Assembly (NCBI RefSeq): GCF_003614185.1
Contig: NZ_KZ987724.1
Span: 3,810,107 to 3,874,106, forward strand
Source of the DNA: Paenibacillus aceti
Lineage (GTDB): Bacteria > Bacillota > Bacilli > Paenibacillales > Paenibacillaceae
Reading direction: 5' to 3'
DNA length: 64,000 bases
This document shows positions 8,490 through 17,194 of this stretch, one piece after another; position 1 is the first letter of the stretch; every line of letters starts with the position of its first letter. Under the pieces are notes generated by a model that made no database searches, was not told the origin of the DNA, and worked only from the letters and a program-made list of their open reading frames with translations. Position numbers and translations under genes: made by a program.

Positions 8490-8723
8490 TTATTTAGGAC
8501 TCTGATACTGCTTCAATAAGGCTCCAACATTAACTGAAGCTGGGGACACAGAATCCCTGTTGGCCTCCTGAATCGATATATATATCTCCTTACGGAAAAT
8601 CTCTACATTTCCCGGAGCTGCAATTCCCAACCTTACGACATCCCCCTCTACACCAAGAACAGTGATCTCAATCTCGTCCTGTATAATGACCGATTCACCT
8701 TTCTTACGGGATAATACGAGCAT
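8490..8723 (-). CDS. csrA: Carbon storage regulator CsrA
   Basis: 77 aa starting MLVLSRKKGESVIIQDEIEI, with VRLGIAAP and the RKEIYISIQ strand typical of the CsrA dimer. RNA-binding translational repressor; in Firmicutes its main target is the hag leader. The start is one base after the fliW TAA, so the pair is translationally coupled. A longer open frame to 8846 overlaps fliW and is not used. Confidence 0.97.
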   Translation of the reverse strand: MLVLSRKKGESVIIQDEIEITVLGVEGDVVRLGIAAPGNVEIFRKEIYISIQEANRDSVSPASVNVGALLKQYQSPK

Positions 8724-8724
8724 C

Positions 8725-9174
8725 TTATTCACCCGCCTTATTGGCCAGAGAATGTTCCTCTTTAGACCATAGAAGATGCCGCGAACGATATTCCGTGGAA
8801 TGGAGTATGACCTGCTTGGCCATATTATTCTCCAAATTAAAAACAACAGGGGCCAACAAGTTTATAGTTGACTTCGACACATCTTTATTCAGGGTCAGAA
8901 TACAACGAAGCATCACGGACGACCCTAACTCAAGCTCTTCAGTCACATGATCCGACAATTCAAATTCATAATCAGGGAAGAAGAGGAATGGATCTGTAAT
9001 CAATAAGGCGATTTGACTCTCGTGCATCGATTGTAAATAAGAGAAAGGACTGTCCGGAAGGTCAATAACCGCAAATTCAGTATGTTCCTCGAACCCAGGT
9101 ATGCCCTTCGGAAAATGAAATATTTGTTCTTCCTTAACATCTACAACTCCAAATTGAGCTGTCTCAAGCTCCAT
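8725..9174 (-). CDS. fliW: Flagellar assembly factor FliW
   Basis: 149 aa, family length. Contains FPKGIPGFEEHTEFAVIDLP near residue 23 and SPFSYLQSMHE, typical of FliW. FliW binds either flagellin or CsrA; when flagellin is exported, freed FliW sequesters CsrA and hag translation resumes. Directly coupled to csrA. Confidence 0.95.
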   Translation of the reverse strand: MELETAQFGVVDVKEEQIFHFPKGIPGFEEHTEFAVIDLPDSPFSYLQSMHESQIALLITDPFLFFPDYEFELSDHVTEELELGSSVMLRCILTLNKDVSKSTINLLAPVVFNLENNMAKQVILHSTEYRSRHLLWSKEEHSLANKAGE

Positions 9175-9227
9175 TCTACTCGCTCCTTAAATATACAATT
9201 TTAATTTACTTCCAATAATAAATAATA

Positions 9228-9260
9228 AAGCTATAGATGGTCATATTGCCACTATAGCTT
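9228..9260 (-). terminator. Possible weak terminator between yviE and fliW
   Basis: Minus strand AAGCTATAG pairs with CTATAGCTT across a 15-base loop, followed by the T-rich TATTATTTATTATT. Nine-base stem without a pure T run; may only attenuate. Confidence 0.4.
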
Positions 9261-9269
9261 GTAGTTCTA

Positions 9270-9830
9270 TTACATTTGTACATCAATATTGGGTGGTGTA
9301 AATTGAATCGAAGCATATTGCTTCACGAATATGTTCAAATGCCCGTGCTCAACATCAATTTCCGGATTATGCGATTGTCCGCTAATTTCCGGCTTTATCT
9401 GTGTAATATTAATTTCCGGCCTATGCGGCTGAACATAGATATTTACATTATCATAGGATGCCGGTGCGCGGTACTCCACGAAAGGATCTCTCTGCCAATC
9501 CCCGCCATAAACCTCCGCGATTGTACTCCCTAAATGGATAGCTGCCAATTGATTTCCCTGTTCAACTCGCTTGGCTAACCCTTCGAGAAACAGTTGAGGC
9601 ATATGCGAATAAATCTGGCGATTCATCTCCAGGGCAGTGCCTCCATTGTAGGCTCTCCACGCATCATGCTGATCGATTTGCATTTCCGGTCTAGGCTGGG
9701 ATATTTGCATATCAGCTCGAGGGGACTTGATCTCAAGTTCCCCTCTCGGTTGCCTGATCAATATTTGCGCCCTGCTTGATTCCATCCCCAGCAGAGACGG
9801 CTGGGTAGTTATTTGGACTTGAGGAGTCAC
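9270..9830 (-). CDS. yviE: DUF6470 family protein, YviE-like
   Basis: 186 aa with no signal peptide. Unusual repetitive ends: the N-terminal stretch has repeated Q(P)RGE/RPEM(Q)I motifs (ILIRQPRGELEIKSPRADM, then QISQPRPEMQID), and the C-terminus repeats H-x-P-E-I (PHRPEINITQIKPEISGQSH). Central helical region TALEMNRQIYSHMPQLFLEG. It lies between flgL and fliW as yviE does in Bacillus subtilis. Function is not established; location points to late flagellar assembly. Confidence 0.8.
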   Translation of the reverse strand: MTPQVQITTQPSLLGMESSRAQILIRQPRGELEIKSPRADMQISQPRPEMQIDQHDAWRAYNGGTALEMNRQIYSHMPQLFLEGLAKRVEQGNQLAAIHLGSTIAEVYGGDWQRDPFVEYRAPASYDNVNIYVQPHRPEINITQIKPEISGQSHNPEIDVEHGHLNIFVKQYASIQFTPPNIDVQM

Positions 9831-9848
9831 AGAACTGTCACCACCATT

Positions 9849-10781
9849 CTATCTCAGGAAATCCACCAGAGATGTAGAGATGATTTTCGATCCAGCAGCT
9901 AGAGATGCGTTATAAATACTTTCTGAAATCTTGGACTGGATAATTACCTTCTCATAGTCGGCATCTTCCGTCTTCGCCTGCATATCTGTTAAATTAAGTC
10001 CCAGATCTTCAAGACGATTTCCCATTAATTCTACTCGATTCGTCTTGGAGCCTATTTCTGAACGCACAGTCATTACTTTATCCAGTCTGGAATCAAGCTT
10101 ATCCAACTGTTCCGAGATCTTCGGGAAATCGCTATTTCCGAGCGCTCCTATCAATCGATCCATCATCGTAAAGAGATGGTCGTCATCCTTTTCTGACGGA
10201 GAACCAAATATATCGTTACCTGTAACATTTATGGCTAACTGAACACTTTCACCGACGATAAAGTTAATTTTCCCATCATCCGAAGAGAGATCTCCAACAT
10301 TGCTTGTATCCGATAAATGATCCGCCGTCTTCGTAAAATCATAAGGCTTCTTATCATAGGTCTGCCCATTGAATATATACTTATCATTCATTTTACTGTT
10401 AGCAATATCAATTAATTGTTCCTTCAATTGCTCTATCTCAGTCTTAATACTTGTCAGCGCTGATTGAGGATTCGTTGAATTAGACGCCTGTACAGTCAAT
10501 TCCTTGACACGCTTAATCACATCTCCGACCTGACCGACCATAGTGTCTGTAAAATCTAGCCACGACAATGCACTATCCACATTCGCCTGATGCTGTTCAT
10601 TGGACGACAATTCGGCACGATAGCGCATGGAATAAGTAATTCCTACCGGATCATCCGATGGCTTATTGAGCTTCCGGCCGGTGTACATCTGAGTCTGCAG
10701 ATCATTCATGCGCACGCCATTGCGGTTCAGGTTCAACAGCAATTGGGAATTCATCATATTATTCGTAACTCTCATCTTCAT
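9849..10781 (-). CDS. flgL: Flagellar hook-associated protein 3 FlgL
   Basis: 310 aa. N-terminus MRVTNNMMNSQLLLNLNRNG and the GRKLNKPSDDPVGITYSMRY segment are flagellin-like; the C-terminus closes with a D0 helix (ISESIYNASLAAGSKIISTS). Forms the hook-filament junction on top of FlgK. Two ATGs two codons apart are possible; GGGGGTAG spaces better for the second (10775). Seven bases after flgK. Confidence 0.95.
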   Translation of the reverse strand: MKMRVTNNMMNSQLLLNLNRNGVRMNDLQTQMYTGRKLNKPSDDPVGITYSMRYRAELSSNEQHQANVDSALSWLDFTDTMVGQVGDVIKRVKELTVQASNSTNPQSALTSIKTEIEQLKEQLIDIANSKMNDKYIFNGQTYDKKPYDFTKTADHLSDTSNVGDLSSDDGKINFIVGESVQLAINVTGNDIFGSPSEKDDDHLFTMMDRLIGALGNSDFPKISEQLDKLDSRLDKVMTVRSEIGSKTNRVELMGNRLEDLGLNLTDMQAKTEDADYEKVIIQSKISESIYNASLAAGSKIISTSLVDFLR

Positions 10782-10788
10782 CTACCCC

Positions 10789-12393
10789 CTATCGGCCCAC
10801 AACGCCCGTAGCGTTGATTAATTTATCAAGTAATTCATCGAAGGTCGTCATAAACCGCGCTGCTGCGGTATAAGCATGCTGGAATTTAATCATATTGGAC
10901 ATTTCCTCATCCAGTGAGACCCCGCTTACGGATTGCCGCCGGGTATCCACTTGAGTGACCAATATCGAGGAATTTTCAGCCTGACGGGCCGCTTCCTGGG
11001 ATTGAACCCCCAATTGTCCGACCATCGCGCTATATTGCGAGTTCAGCGTAGATTCTCCCCCATCATCGGCGGTAATCTTCGTTTCATTCATAGAGGAGAA
11101 CAAAAGAGCCAATGTGTTATTACCCTTAACTACAACCTGTCCAGTACCGCTCGCTTCAGTCCGCAATGATGTCGCGACCAACGTAGGGTCTTGGGCAATC
11201 TGATCATTCAGCTTAATAGTGCCGGCATCGGTGCCTGTGAAGAATGGAAGTCCGCGATCCGTCGTTCCGTTCAAAGAGAATCCTAATTGATGCAAGCCGT
11301 TCAAGCCTTTAACATCAATCTTGGCCTCTTCCTTCAGCACAGCATTAGGAGGCATCGGCGAGCCAGCCGTAAGCAGTTGATCTGCTCCTCCGACCGTGAT
11401 CACGGTATTAGCATTGACGATTGTTCCTTCAGGAAGCATCGATCCCGCTGGAATGGAGACATCCTTCATCGTACCGTTCATGATCGTATTAGCCAGATTA
11501 TTAAGCTTCGCCTGATAATCAGTAACATAATTGTTCCGGGAGTAGACCATCCCGTACGCTTCACCGCTAGTTAACGTCCCGGCAGCAAAGGCATTCTCTA
11601 AATATGCGCCCTTCTCCGCAGGGGTCGCTCCGGCATTGACTTCAACCTGAACTGCATCCCCCTGAACGAGGGTATCGCCCCCAAGCATAATCGTATAACC
11701 CTGCTCTGTATCCTGTACCGTTACATTAATGATCTGAGACAATTTATCCGTCAGCAGATCACGCTGATCTCTTAGATCGTTGGCGTTGTCGCCGAGACTT
11801 TCGACTCGGGTAATGGATTTATTCAAATCGGCGATCGAGGATAAATAAGACTGTACTTCATCCGCCTTAACCCCTACATTGGTCGTTAAATCCTGACTTA
11901 GATTACTTAGCTGCCGGCTCATGTAATTGAAAGCATCGGTCAATGCCATTGCATTCTGAACTACAATCTTCCGGGCCGTTACACTCTCAGGGTCCTTACT
12001 TAAGTCAGACCATGACTTCCAGAAATTATTCATTACCGTACGGAGCCCTGTCTCCGAAGGCTCGTTCATAATCCCCTCGAGCTTGGACAAGGTATCCGCT
12101 TGAAGATTCCAGTTCCCATAGGCACTGACTTCTCCCCGATACTCATGATCCAGGAATGTCTCTCTAATCCGTGTGATTGAAGAAAACTCTACACCGGTAC
12201 CGAGTTGTCCCGGAGCTATAGAACGATTCATTCCATAGGCTTCGATCGGTGATGACGCTCTCATGTTCACAACTTGCCGGGAGTACCCTGGAGTATTGGC
12301 GTTAGAGACGTTATGTCCCGTAGTGTTCAAAGCCGCTGTCTGTGTAAATAAACTACGCTTTGCCGTTTCTATCGAGTGAAATGTGGATGACAT
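10789..12393 (-). CDS. flgK: Flagellar hook-associated protein 1 FlgK
   Basis: 534 aa. N-terminal rod/hook signature SNANTPGYSRQVVNMRAS near residue 31; the C-terminal D1/D0 helices begin SGVSLDEEMSNMIKFQHAYT. First hook-filament junction protein. Sits between flgN, its chaperone gene, and flgL, with short gaps, as a single operon. Confidence 0.96.
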   Translation of the reverse strand: MSSTFHSIETAKRSLFTQTAALNTTGHNVSNANTPGYSRQVVNMRASSPIEAYGMNRSIAPGQLGTGVEFSSITRIRETFLDHEYRGEVSAYGNWNLQADTLSKLEGIMNEPSETGLRTVMNNFWKSWSDLSKDPESVTARKIVVQNAMALTDAFNYMSRQLSNLSQDLTTNVGVKADEVQSYLSSIADLNKSITRVESLGDNANDLRDQRDLLTDKLSQIINVTVQDTEQGYTIMLGGDTLVQGDAVQVEVNAGATPAEKGAYLENAFAAGTLTSGEAYGMVYSRNNYVTDYQAKLNNLANTIMNGTMKDVSIPAGSMLPEGTIVNANTVITVGGADQLLTAGSPMPPNAVLKEEAKIDVKGLNGLHQLGFSLNGTTDRGLPFFTGTDAGTIKLNDQIAQDPTLVATSLRTEASGTGQVVVKGNNTLALLFSSMNETKITADDGGESTLNSQYSAMVGQLGVQSQEAARQAENSSILVTQVDTRRQSVSGVSLDEEMSNMIKFQHAYTAAARFMTTFDELLDKLINATGVVGR

Positions 12394-12411
12394 ATGATCC
12401 TCCTCTGAATC

Positions 12412-12912
12412 TTAGGCTCGTGTATCAAATAATCCCGGTTTCTTCACCCCGCCGGATTTACCGCCAGGATGCTGATAAGTGATCTCTTGGTCTTCCCTGC
12501 CACCTAGCAGCTCCAGGGAATAGTCGATAAAGACTAAGGATTGCTCTATCAATTTCTGATTTAATTCGTTTAATCTTTTTAATTCATTCAGGGTCGATGA
12601 TAGCTTGGCTTGTGCATCCTGAAGCGCCTTCTTGTCGACAGGATCAAAGGCCAGACGGGTTAACTCCGTCACGGTCAATTGCAGTTGAGATTTTATCCCC
12701 TTCTCTAGCAAAAAATCCTGACAAACCTTCTCGCGCTCGCCCTCCAATTGTTCAATCTGCTTCACACATCTTGACTCCTGATTCATCACTTCGATCAGCT
12801 TCTCAACATCGTTGTTGACGATGGCCTCTTGCTTGTGCTTGCTGATTCCCAGCATTTCTTGATGAACTTCGTACAGAGAATCCAACGAATCAACTACTTG
12901 CTGTATTGACAT
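12412..12912 (-). CDS. flgN: FlgN-type flagellar chaperone (YvyG-like)
   Basis: 166 aa, helical, beginning MSIQQVVDSLDSLYEVHQEM, with heptad-rich helices to about residue 135 and a glycine-rich tail. FlgN chaperones deliver FlgK and FlgL to the export apparatus. Nine bases after flgM and just before flgK. Confidence 0.88.
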   Translation of the reverse strand: MSIQQVVDSLDSLYEVHQEMLGISKHKQEAIVNNDVEKLIEVMNQESRCVKQIEQLEGEREKVCQDFLLEKGIKSQLQLTVTELTRLAFDPVDKKALQDAQAKLSSTLNELKRLNELNQKLIEQSLVFIDYSLELLGGREDQEITYQHPGGKSGGVKKPGLFDTRA

Positions 12913-12921
12913 AGCCGCCCC

Positions 12922-13206
12922 CTAATTCTCGTCAAAAGACTTGAAGTATGGCAGAAGCTTCTCAGCCAGCTTGCCAGCGTCTACATGATAGGTTCCTGTG
13001 GAGACCTGTTCCTTCAACTCTTCAATGCGTTGTAAGCGCTCCGGCGATTGGGCACTCTCCTGTGCCTTCAATAATTCCATACCTTCTGTAGAAATGGACA
13101 ATTCGTCTTTACGCCGTGATTTATGATCTAACCCTTTGCGTTGCGACTCATATTGGCGTTGATAGCTATTTATGGCGCCGACCCGTCCGGTATCATTGAT
13201 TTTCAT
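12922..13206 (-). CDS. flgM: Anti-sigma-D factor FlgM
   Basis: 94 aa with start at ATG 13206 behind AAAGGTGA; an upstream in-frame start lacks a site. N-terminal half polar and disordered; C-terminal sigma-binding half contains LQRIEELKEQVSTGTYHVDA and KLAEKLLPYF, typical of FlgM. Holds sigma-D until the hook is finished. Behind its own sigma-D promoter (13256-13283), giving feedback. Confidence 0.93.
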   Translation of the reverse strand: MKINDTGRVGAINSYQRQYESQRKGLDHKSRRKDELSISTEGMELLKAQESAQSPERLQRIEELKEQVSTGTYHVDAGKLAEKLLPYFKSFDEN

Positions 13207-13229
13207 GGGTTTCACCTTTCTTTCCAAAT

Positions 13230-13262
13230 AAAAAAACCGATAATCTTTACTAAGTTTATCGG
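13230..13262 (-). terminator. Hairpin with T run between yvyF and flgM
   Basis: CCGATAA pairs with TTATCGG (7 bp, 12-base loop) and a TTTTTTT run follows on the minus strand. Suitable to end yvyF transcripts. Its 5' arm is also the -10 element of the flgM sigma-D promoter, so transcripts from that promoter would not contain the full hairpin. Confidence 0.6.
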
Positions 13263-13283
13263 CGTAAGTTGATACTTATTTTA
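13256..13283 (-). promoter_or_regulatory. Sigma-D promoter of the flgM operon
   Basis: Minus strand reads TAAA, 16 bases, GCCGATAA, a near-perfect sigma-D site about 50 bases upstream of flgM. Confidence 0.85.
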
Positions 13284-13332
13284 TAGCGAACTATTGGATA
13301 TTAAAGAATATTATGCCGCAAGATCAGCGCTG

Positions 13333-13755
13333 TTAGCGTTCTGGAGCTCGAAATTTGTCAACAACTCCATAGGTTCCGCCGCCCCGTTTGTCTTCTTCAC
13401 CGGCAGCCTTGCTCTGTTCTTCTCGGGTAACTGCACTCAAATCACGGGCCAGACGGCTTCGGCAACTGTCACACATATTGCCTTCATAGATCAGAATTCC
13501 GCATACTTCACACGGATACATCATATTCGGGTTATCCGCAATCGAGATGCGGCCCTCTTTAATAAATTTCGTAATTTGTTTAATCGATACTCCTGTAGCG
13601 TCAGACAGTTCAGCCATCGTTGCAGATTTGTATTCGCGCAGATACTCAAGACATTTCTCGTATTCCGCTTCAATATCTTTCATGCAAGAAGGACAGAGGT
13701 CTCTGAAATTTTTGGCAAACAACCTTCCACAGCGCGGACAATTTCCAAGATTCAT
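13333..13755 (-). CDS. yvyF: YvyF family flagellar-operon protein (zinc-ribbon)
   Basis: 140 aa from ATG 13755, chosen because AGAAGGA is six bases upstream. Two cysteine pairs form an N-terminal zinc ribbon (NCPRCGRLF, then LCPSCM); two more form a second (PCEVCG, then MCDSCR). A helix-turn-helix-like segment (TMAELSDATGVSIKQITKFI) lies between. Matches the YvyF/TIGR03826-type family located upstream of flgM. Proposed regulatory role; not proven. Confidence 0.85.
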   Translation of the reverse strand: MNLGNCPRCGRLFAKNFRDLCPSCMKDIEAEYEKCLEYLREYKSATMAELSDATGVSIKQITKFIKEGRISIADNPNMMYPCEVCGILIYEGNMCDSCRSRLARDLSAVTREEQSKAAGEEDKRGGGTYGVVDKFRAPER

Positions 13756-13910
13756 ATCCATTCCTTCTTTCCCCTTCAAGTCATTATCTATAAATAACCA
13801 TCTGATGTTAGATTACATGATCAGACAAGTTTCGTCCATCCCTTTCTCTTTCTCCCCTTCCAAAAAATCGGACAACCGACCTCTAAATCTCATCCTGCTC
13901 CAGATTCACT

Positions 13911-14723
13911 TCACGAGCGCGCCCAGGTCACACTATATATTTCCGCAGAACGGCCCAGCTTCCCGCAAATATCATGCAGAGCCAAGGCACAGGTATCCAC
14001 CGTGCTTCCTGTCGTATATACATCATCAACCAGCAATAGACGCACAGGGGATAATGAATAGGGCTGAGCTAAAAATACCTTTTCTAGTTTCCCGGCTGCA
14101 TCCGGCACTGGCTTAAATACTCCCTTCAACTCTAGCAGTCTCTGCTTCCGGTTCTTAAAACTCTGCTTCTCCGTGTGCCGAGAACGCTCGAGAAGCTCTA
14201 ACACGGGAGCTTTAGCTACGTTCGCCGCTCCATAGGCCAGAGTCCGCGATTGATTGAACCCACGTTCGAGCATCCGTGCCTCACTCACCGGAACAAAGGT
14301 GATCCCATCAAAAAATCCCCGCGAAACCCCCGACCGATCGCTTAATTCCTTCAACATCCCTCTCATAGCAAGCTTCATCATCTGAGCAAACAACGGGCCT
14401 AGCGATTCGCGCCCCCTGAATTTATACTGCGCCAGCCACTCGCGCATCGCCGCATTATATTGAACCACACTACGATTTATTTGAAAATAGCGCTCCGCTT
14501 GCCCTGCCCGACTGCAATCCGGGCACCCCACCGCCCTGCCACAAACCGGACAGCGAGGTACCGTAATCCATGGGATCGAAACATAGCAAGCCGCGCAGAT
14601 TTCCGTAAATCCGTTAACTCCGCAACCACCTGAGCGAATCATTTTGCCGCATGTAAGACAGGTCTGGGTTGAAGGAGCCAGTAACTGGTGCAAAGAAGAG
14701 CTTAGAATGTCCTTCCAAGACAA
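13911..14723 (-). CDS. comFC: ComFC family phosphoribosyltransferase-like competence protein
   Basis: 270 aa from TTG 14723 (AAGAGGTG six bases upstream); a GTG three codons earlier is possible. N-terminal zinc-finger cysteines (TCLTCGKMI; CPVCGRAVGCPDC), FVPVSEARMLERGFNQSRTL mid-protein, and the PRPP loop LLLVDDVYTTGSTVDTCA near the C-terminus. ComFC is a cytoplasmic competence protein partnered with ComFA in DNA uptake. comFB, present between them in Bacillus subtilis, is missing here. Confidence 0.93.
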   Translation of the reverse strand: MSWKDILSSSLHQLLAPSTQTCLTCGKMIRSGGCGVNGFTEICAACYVSIPWITVPRCPVCGRAVGCPDCSRAGQAERYFQINRSVVQYNAAMREWLAQYKFRGRESLGPLFAQMMKLAMRGMLKELSDRSGVSRGFFDGITFVPVSEARMLERGFNQSRTLAYGAANVAKAPVLELLERSRHTEKQSFKNRKQRLLELKGVFKPVPDAAGKLEKVFLAQPYSLSPVRLLLVDDVYTTGSTVDTCALALHDICGKLGRSAEIYSVTWARS

Positions 14724-14878
14724 TTTTTTCACCTCTTTCGCTATGTTTGTTGAACCTACTATTCCCGACCAAATCGCATCTCTCTGTCACAATCAAGCAA
14801 CTTGTTGATACAAGCTAGTCTATATAGCCAGAGCGGACTAAAACCAATTCTAGCGACCCTCATACTTTTGCTAGCGTG

Positions 14879-17158
14879 CTAGTGCAAGAAGCCCTTTTTG
14901 CGGGCAATGGTGTTCATGGAGCGAATTTGCCGTACCGCACCGCGCTGTGATCGGGTCCATTCCGGGGAAGCGAACCAGACTCGGCCTGCGGGGTCATCCT
15001 TTGATCTGCCGGCGCGCCCGGCCATCTGAACCAGGGAGGCTTCATCGAACAGATCGCTATCTGCATCCAAAATAAAAACATCGCTCTTCGGCACGGTCAC
15101 TCCCCGCTCCAGAATCGTCGTAGTTACCAGCATACGAATTTCGGTGGCTCTGAAATCTAGCACTTTATCGGCACGCAATTCATCCTGTGATGAGGTTCCC
15201 TCGATCCTGATGCCTGAGAATCTTCTTCTGAGTAATTCGGTCAGAGGTTCAATATGCCGGATACGGGAGACGAATATGAAAATTTGTGCAGCTCGCTGAA
15301 TAGACTCGATTAACGCTGTAGCTAAAGCGGAGGGGAGAGAGTGGCGGCGAAGGCAGTTCTCCACGGGATCTATTCTGATCCGGCGCGGCACGGGGAGTGG
15401 ATGGCCGTGGAACCTGGCTGGCACTTTAGCGTGTTCTATTTCGCCTTGGCGCACTTCCCGCTGCATCTGAGCAGGCGGAGTGGCCGACAGGAAAATGAAG
15501 CGGCCTGTGTTTTTGCAGGATTCCTGGGCGGCGAAAGCAAGCATAGGATCATTGTGATACGGAAACGCATCCAGCTCGTCGATGATCACGAGATCAAATG
15601 CGTGATAGAAGCGCATGAGCTGATGCGTTGTCGCCAGGATAAGCCGCGCCTCTTCCCAGCGTTGGGAGCTGCCGCCGTAAAGGACTGCAAGCTTTTGCTC
15701 CGGAAAAGCCTTGCCGATCCGCGGTGCCAGTTCCAACACCACATCCCGGCGCGGCGTAGCTACGAGCACTCTGCCGCCGGTGCAGAGTGTGTAGTCGATG
15801 AGCGGGAAGATCATTTCTGTCTTCCCGGCGCCAGTCACGGCCCAGAGCAGGAAACGGCTCTGGGCTGGGCGGCCTGGTGGAGCAAGGCCGCCGCGAGATG
15901 CACCGGCATGACCGTCGGTCAGCGCCGGTGCACAGGAATTGGCCCGCTGCCGGGGCAGGGCCAATGGAAAGCGAGCGGCATGGGCGATGGACCATGCCGC
16001 TGGGCGCGGACCGCCATGGAGCCCGCCTGGGCCATGGCGGTCGCGCGGGGCTGCTGGCGCGCCCTGCGGCTGCGCCAGAAATCGCAGCGCGGCGGAGGCC
16101 GCATCGCGCTGCGCGGGGCTTAACCCCCACCGGTCCAGCAGGGACTCGGTGGGGGCCCCGCCCGTGCCGCCCGCCGCAGGCGGCACGGCCCTCGCGCTGC
16201 CGCGCAGCAGCAGCGCACAAGACCGGCTGCGCCCCATAGCGAGGCAGGCCTCGCAATAGGCGCAGCCGCTGGACCCGCACGACCCGCAGGGCGTGCGGGA
16301 ATGCACTTCGCTGCCGCAGCGCCGGCAGCGATACCGGGCCCGCGGCCGCGCCAGCGGGCCCCGGCCTCCGCGGGCGGTGGCAGCCGCCACGCCCGCGGTA
16401 ATTAGCACGCGCCCCTGCAGGTGCGCGTGCTGCACGGCGGAGCGCCACACCGGCAAAAGCTCCGGCAGGCGCTCCACCAACAGCTGCTGCAGCTCCGCTT
16501 CCAGCAGCGACCTCCCCTCCAGCGCGGCTGCTATGCGCCGCGCCCCAACCTCCACCGCTTCCTCCCAACGCCCGTCGTCCGCTCGATCTACTACAGCTCC
16601 CATCACCACTCCGCTCGCGGTTATCCAATCATAAGCCTGTCTGCCCCAGGCTCCCTCACCCACAGCTTCTCCTATTCCAAGGCTCATTTTTTCAGCGCCC
16701 CTTTTCCTCCCTCCCCCAAGCTGCCCCAACAAGCTCTCTCCCATCGCAGTGATACCTTGCTGGCTTGTCCACAACAATCCACCCGACTGCAGCTCTAACA
16801 ATCGCTGCTCATAGAGAAGCTCACCCGTTCTGAGCTTACGCTCCTGCTCAAGCTCTCTTTTCAGAGCATCAACAATATACCTCCTCCAATCCCTCATATC
16901 CCAGCGATCCATCTCCAATCTGGACTGGAACCGGTCACGTAAGCTAACTCCCCACCCTAATGGCATAGATGCAGACAACAGAATCATCCGCTCGCTTCGC
17001 TCCAACTGGGGCTTATTTTCAAACACACCCTCTCCCCCTCCATCGACTAGCCACCCCCGTTGCTGCAGACACCATCTGAGATCCGTTCCAACATCAAGAC
17101 TGACCATCAGTTTCCAAAATGCACGCTCCAGCCTAACCACATATACTGCCGCTCTCAT
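14879..17158 (-). CDS. comFA: ComFA-type DNA translocase/helicase
   Basis: 759 aa from ATG 17158, with AAGGAGGGG five bases upstream. N-terminal region of about 270 residues, then a four-cysteine zinc finger (YRCRRCGSEV; CGSCGSSGCAYCEAC), a Q-motif-like LSPAQRDAAS, and an Ala/Gly/Pro-rich stretch. Then the ATPase: Walker A AVTGAGKTE about 300 residues before the end, DELDAFPYH as Walker B, FLSATPP motif III and QMAGRAGR motif VI. Drives single-stranded DNA import during competence. Longer than the roughly 460-aa Bacillus ComFA because of the N-terminal region and the GC-rich spacer (about 15850-16560), whose composition is far above that of its neighbours. Confidence 0.92.
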   Translation of the reverse strand: MRAAVYVVRLERAFWKLMVSLDVGTDLRWCLQQRGWLVDGGGEGVFENKPQLERSERMILLSASMPLGWGVSLRDRFQSRLEMDRWDMRDWRRYIVDALKRELEQERKLRTGELLYEQRLLELQSGGLLWTSQQGITAMGESLLGQLGGGRKRGAEKMSLGIGEAVGEGAWGRQAYDWITASGVVMGAVVDRADDGRWEEAVEVGARRIAAALEGRSLLEAELQQLLVERLPELLPVWRSAVQHAHLQGRVLITAGVAAATARGGRGPLARPRARYRCRRCGSEVHSRTPCGSCGSSGCAYCEACLAMGRSRSCALLLRGSARAVPPAAGGTGGAPTESLLDRWGLSPAQRDAASAALRFLAQPQGAPAAPRDRHGPGGLHGGPRPAAWSIAHAARFPLALPRQRANSCAPALTDGHAGASRGGLAPPGRPAQSRFLLWAVTGAGKTEMIFPLIDYTLCTGGRVLVATPRRDVVLELAPRIGKAFPEQKLAVLYGGSSQRWEEARLILATTHQLMRFYHAFDLVIIDELDAFPYHNDPMLAFAAQESCKNTGRFIFLSATPPAQMQREVRQGEIEHAKVPARFHGHPLPVPRRIRIDPVENCLRRHSLPSALATALIESIQRAAQIFIFVSRIRHIEPLTELLRRRFSGIRIEGTSSQDELRADKVLDFRATEIRMLVTTTILERGVTVPKSDVFILDADSDLFDEASLVQMAGRAGRSKDDPAGRVWFASPEWTRSQRGAVRQIRSMNTIARKKGFLH

Positions 17159-17194
17159 GCTTACCCCTCCTTCAATAATTTCTCCCTCCACCAC

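Noticed and set aside
15341-16634. Long plus- and minus-strand frames overlapping comFA (for example 15341-16123, 15594-16628)
   Set aside because: They occur only where GC is very high and stops are rare; the comFA frame carries the zinc finger and helicase motifs.
14879-17158. Frameshift in comFA at the GC-rich spacer
   Set aside because: The frame stays open through zinc finger, Q-motif, Walker A and motif VI, so the spacer looks like an in-frame insertion.
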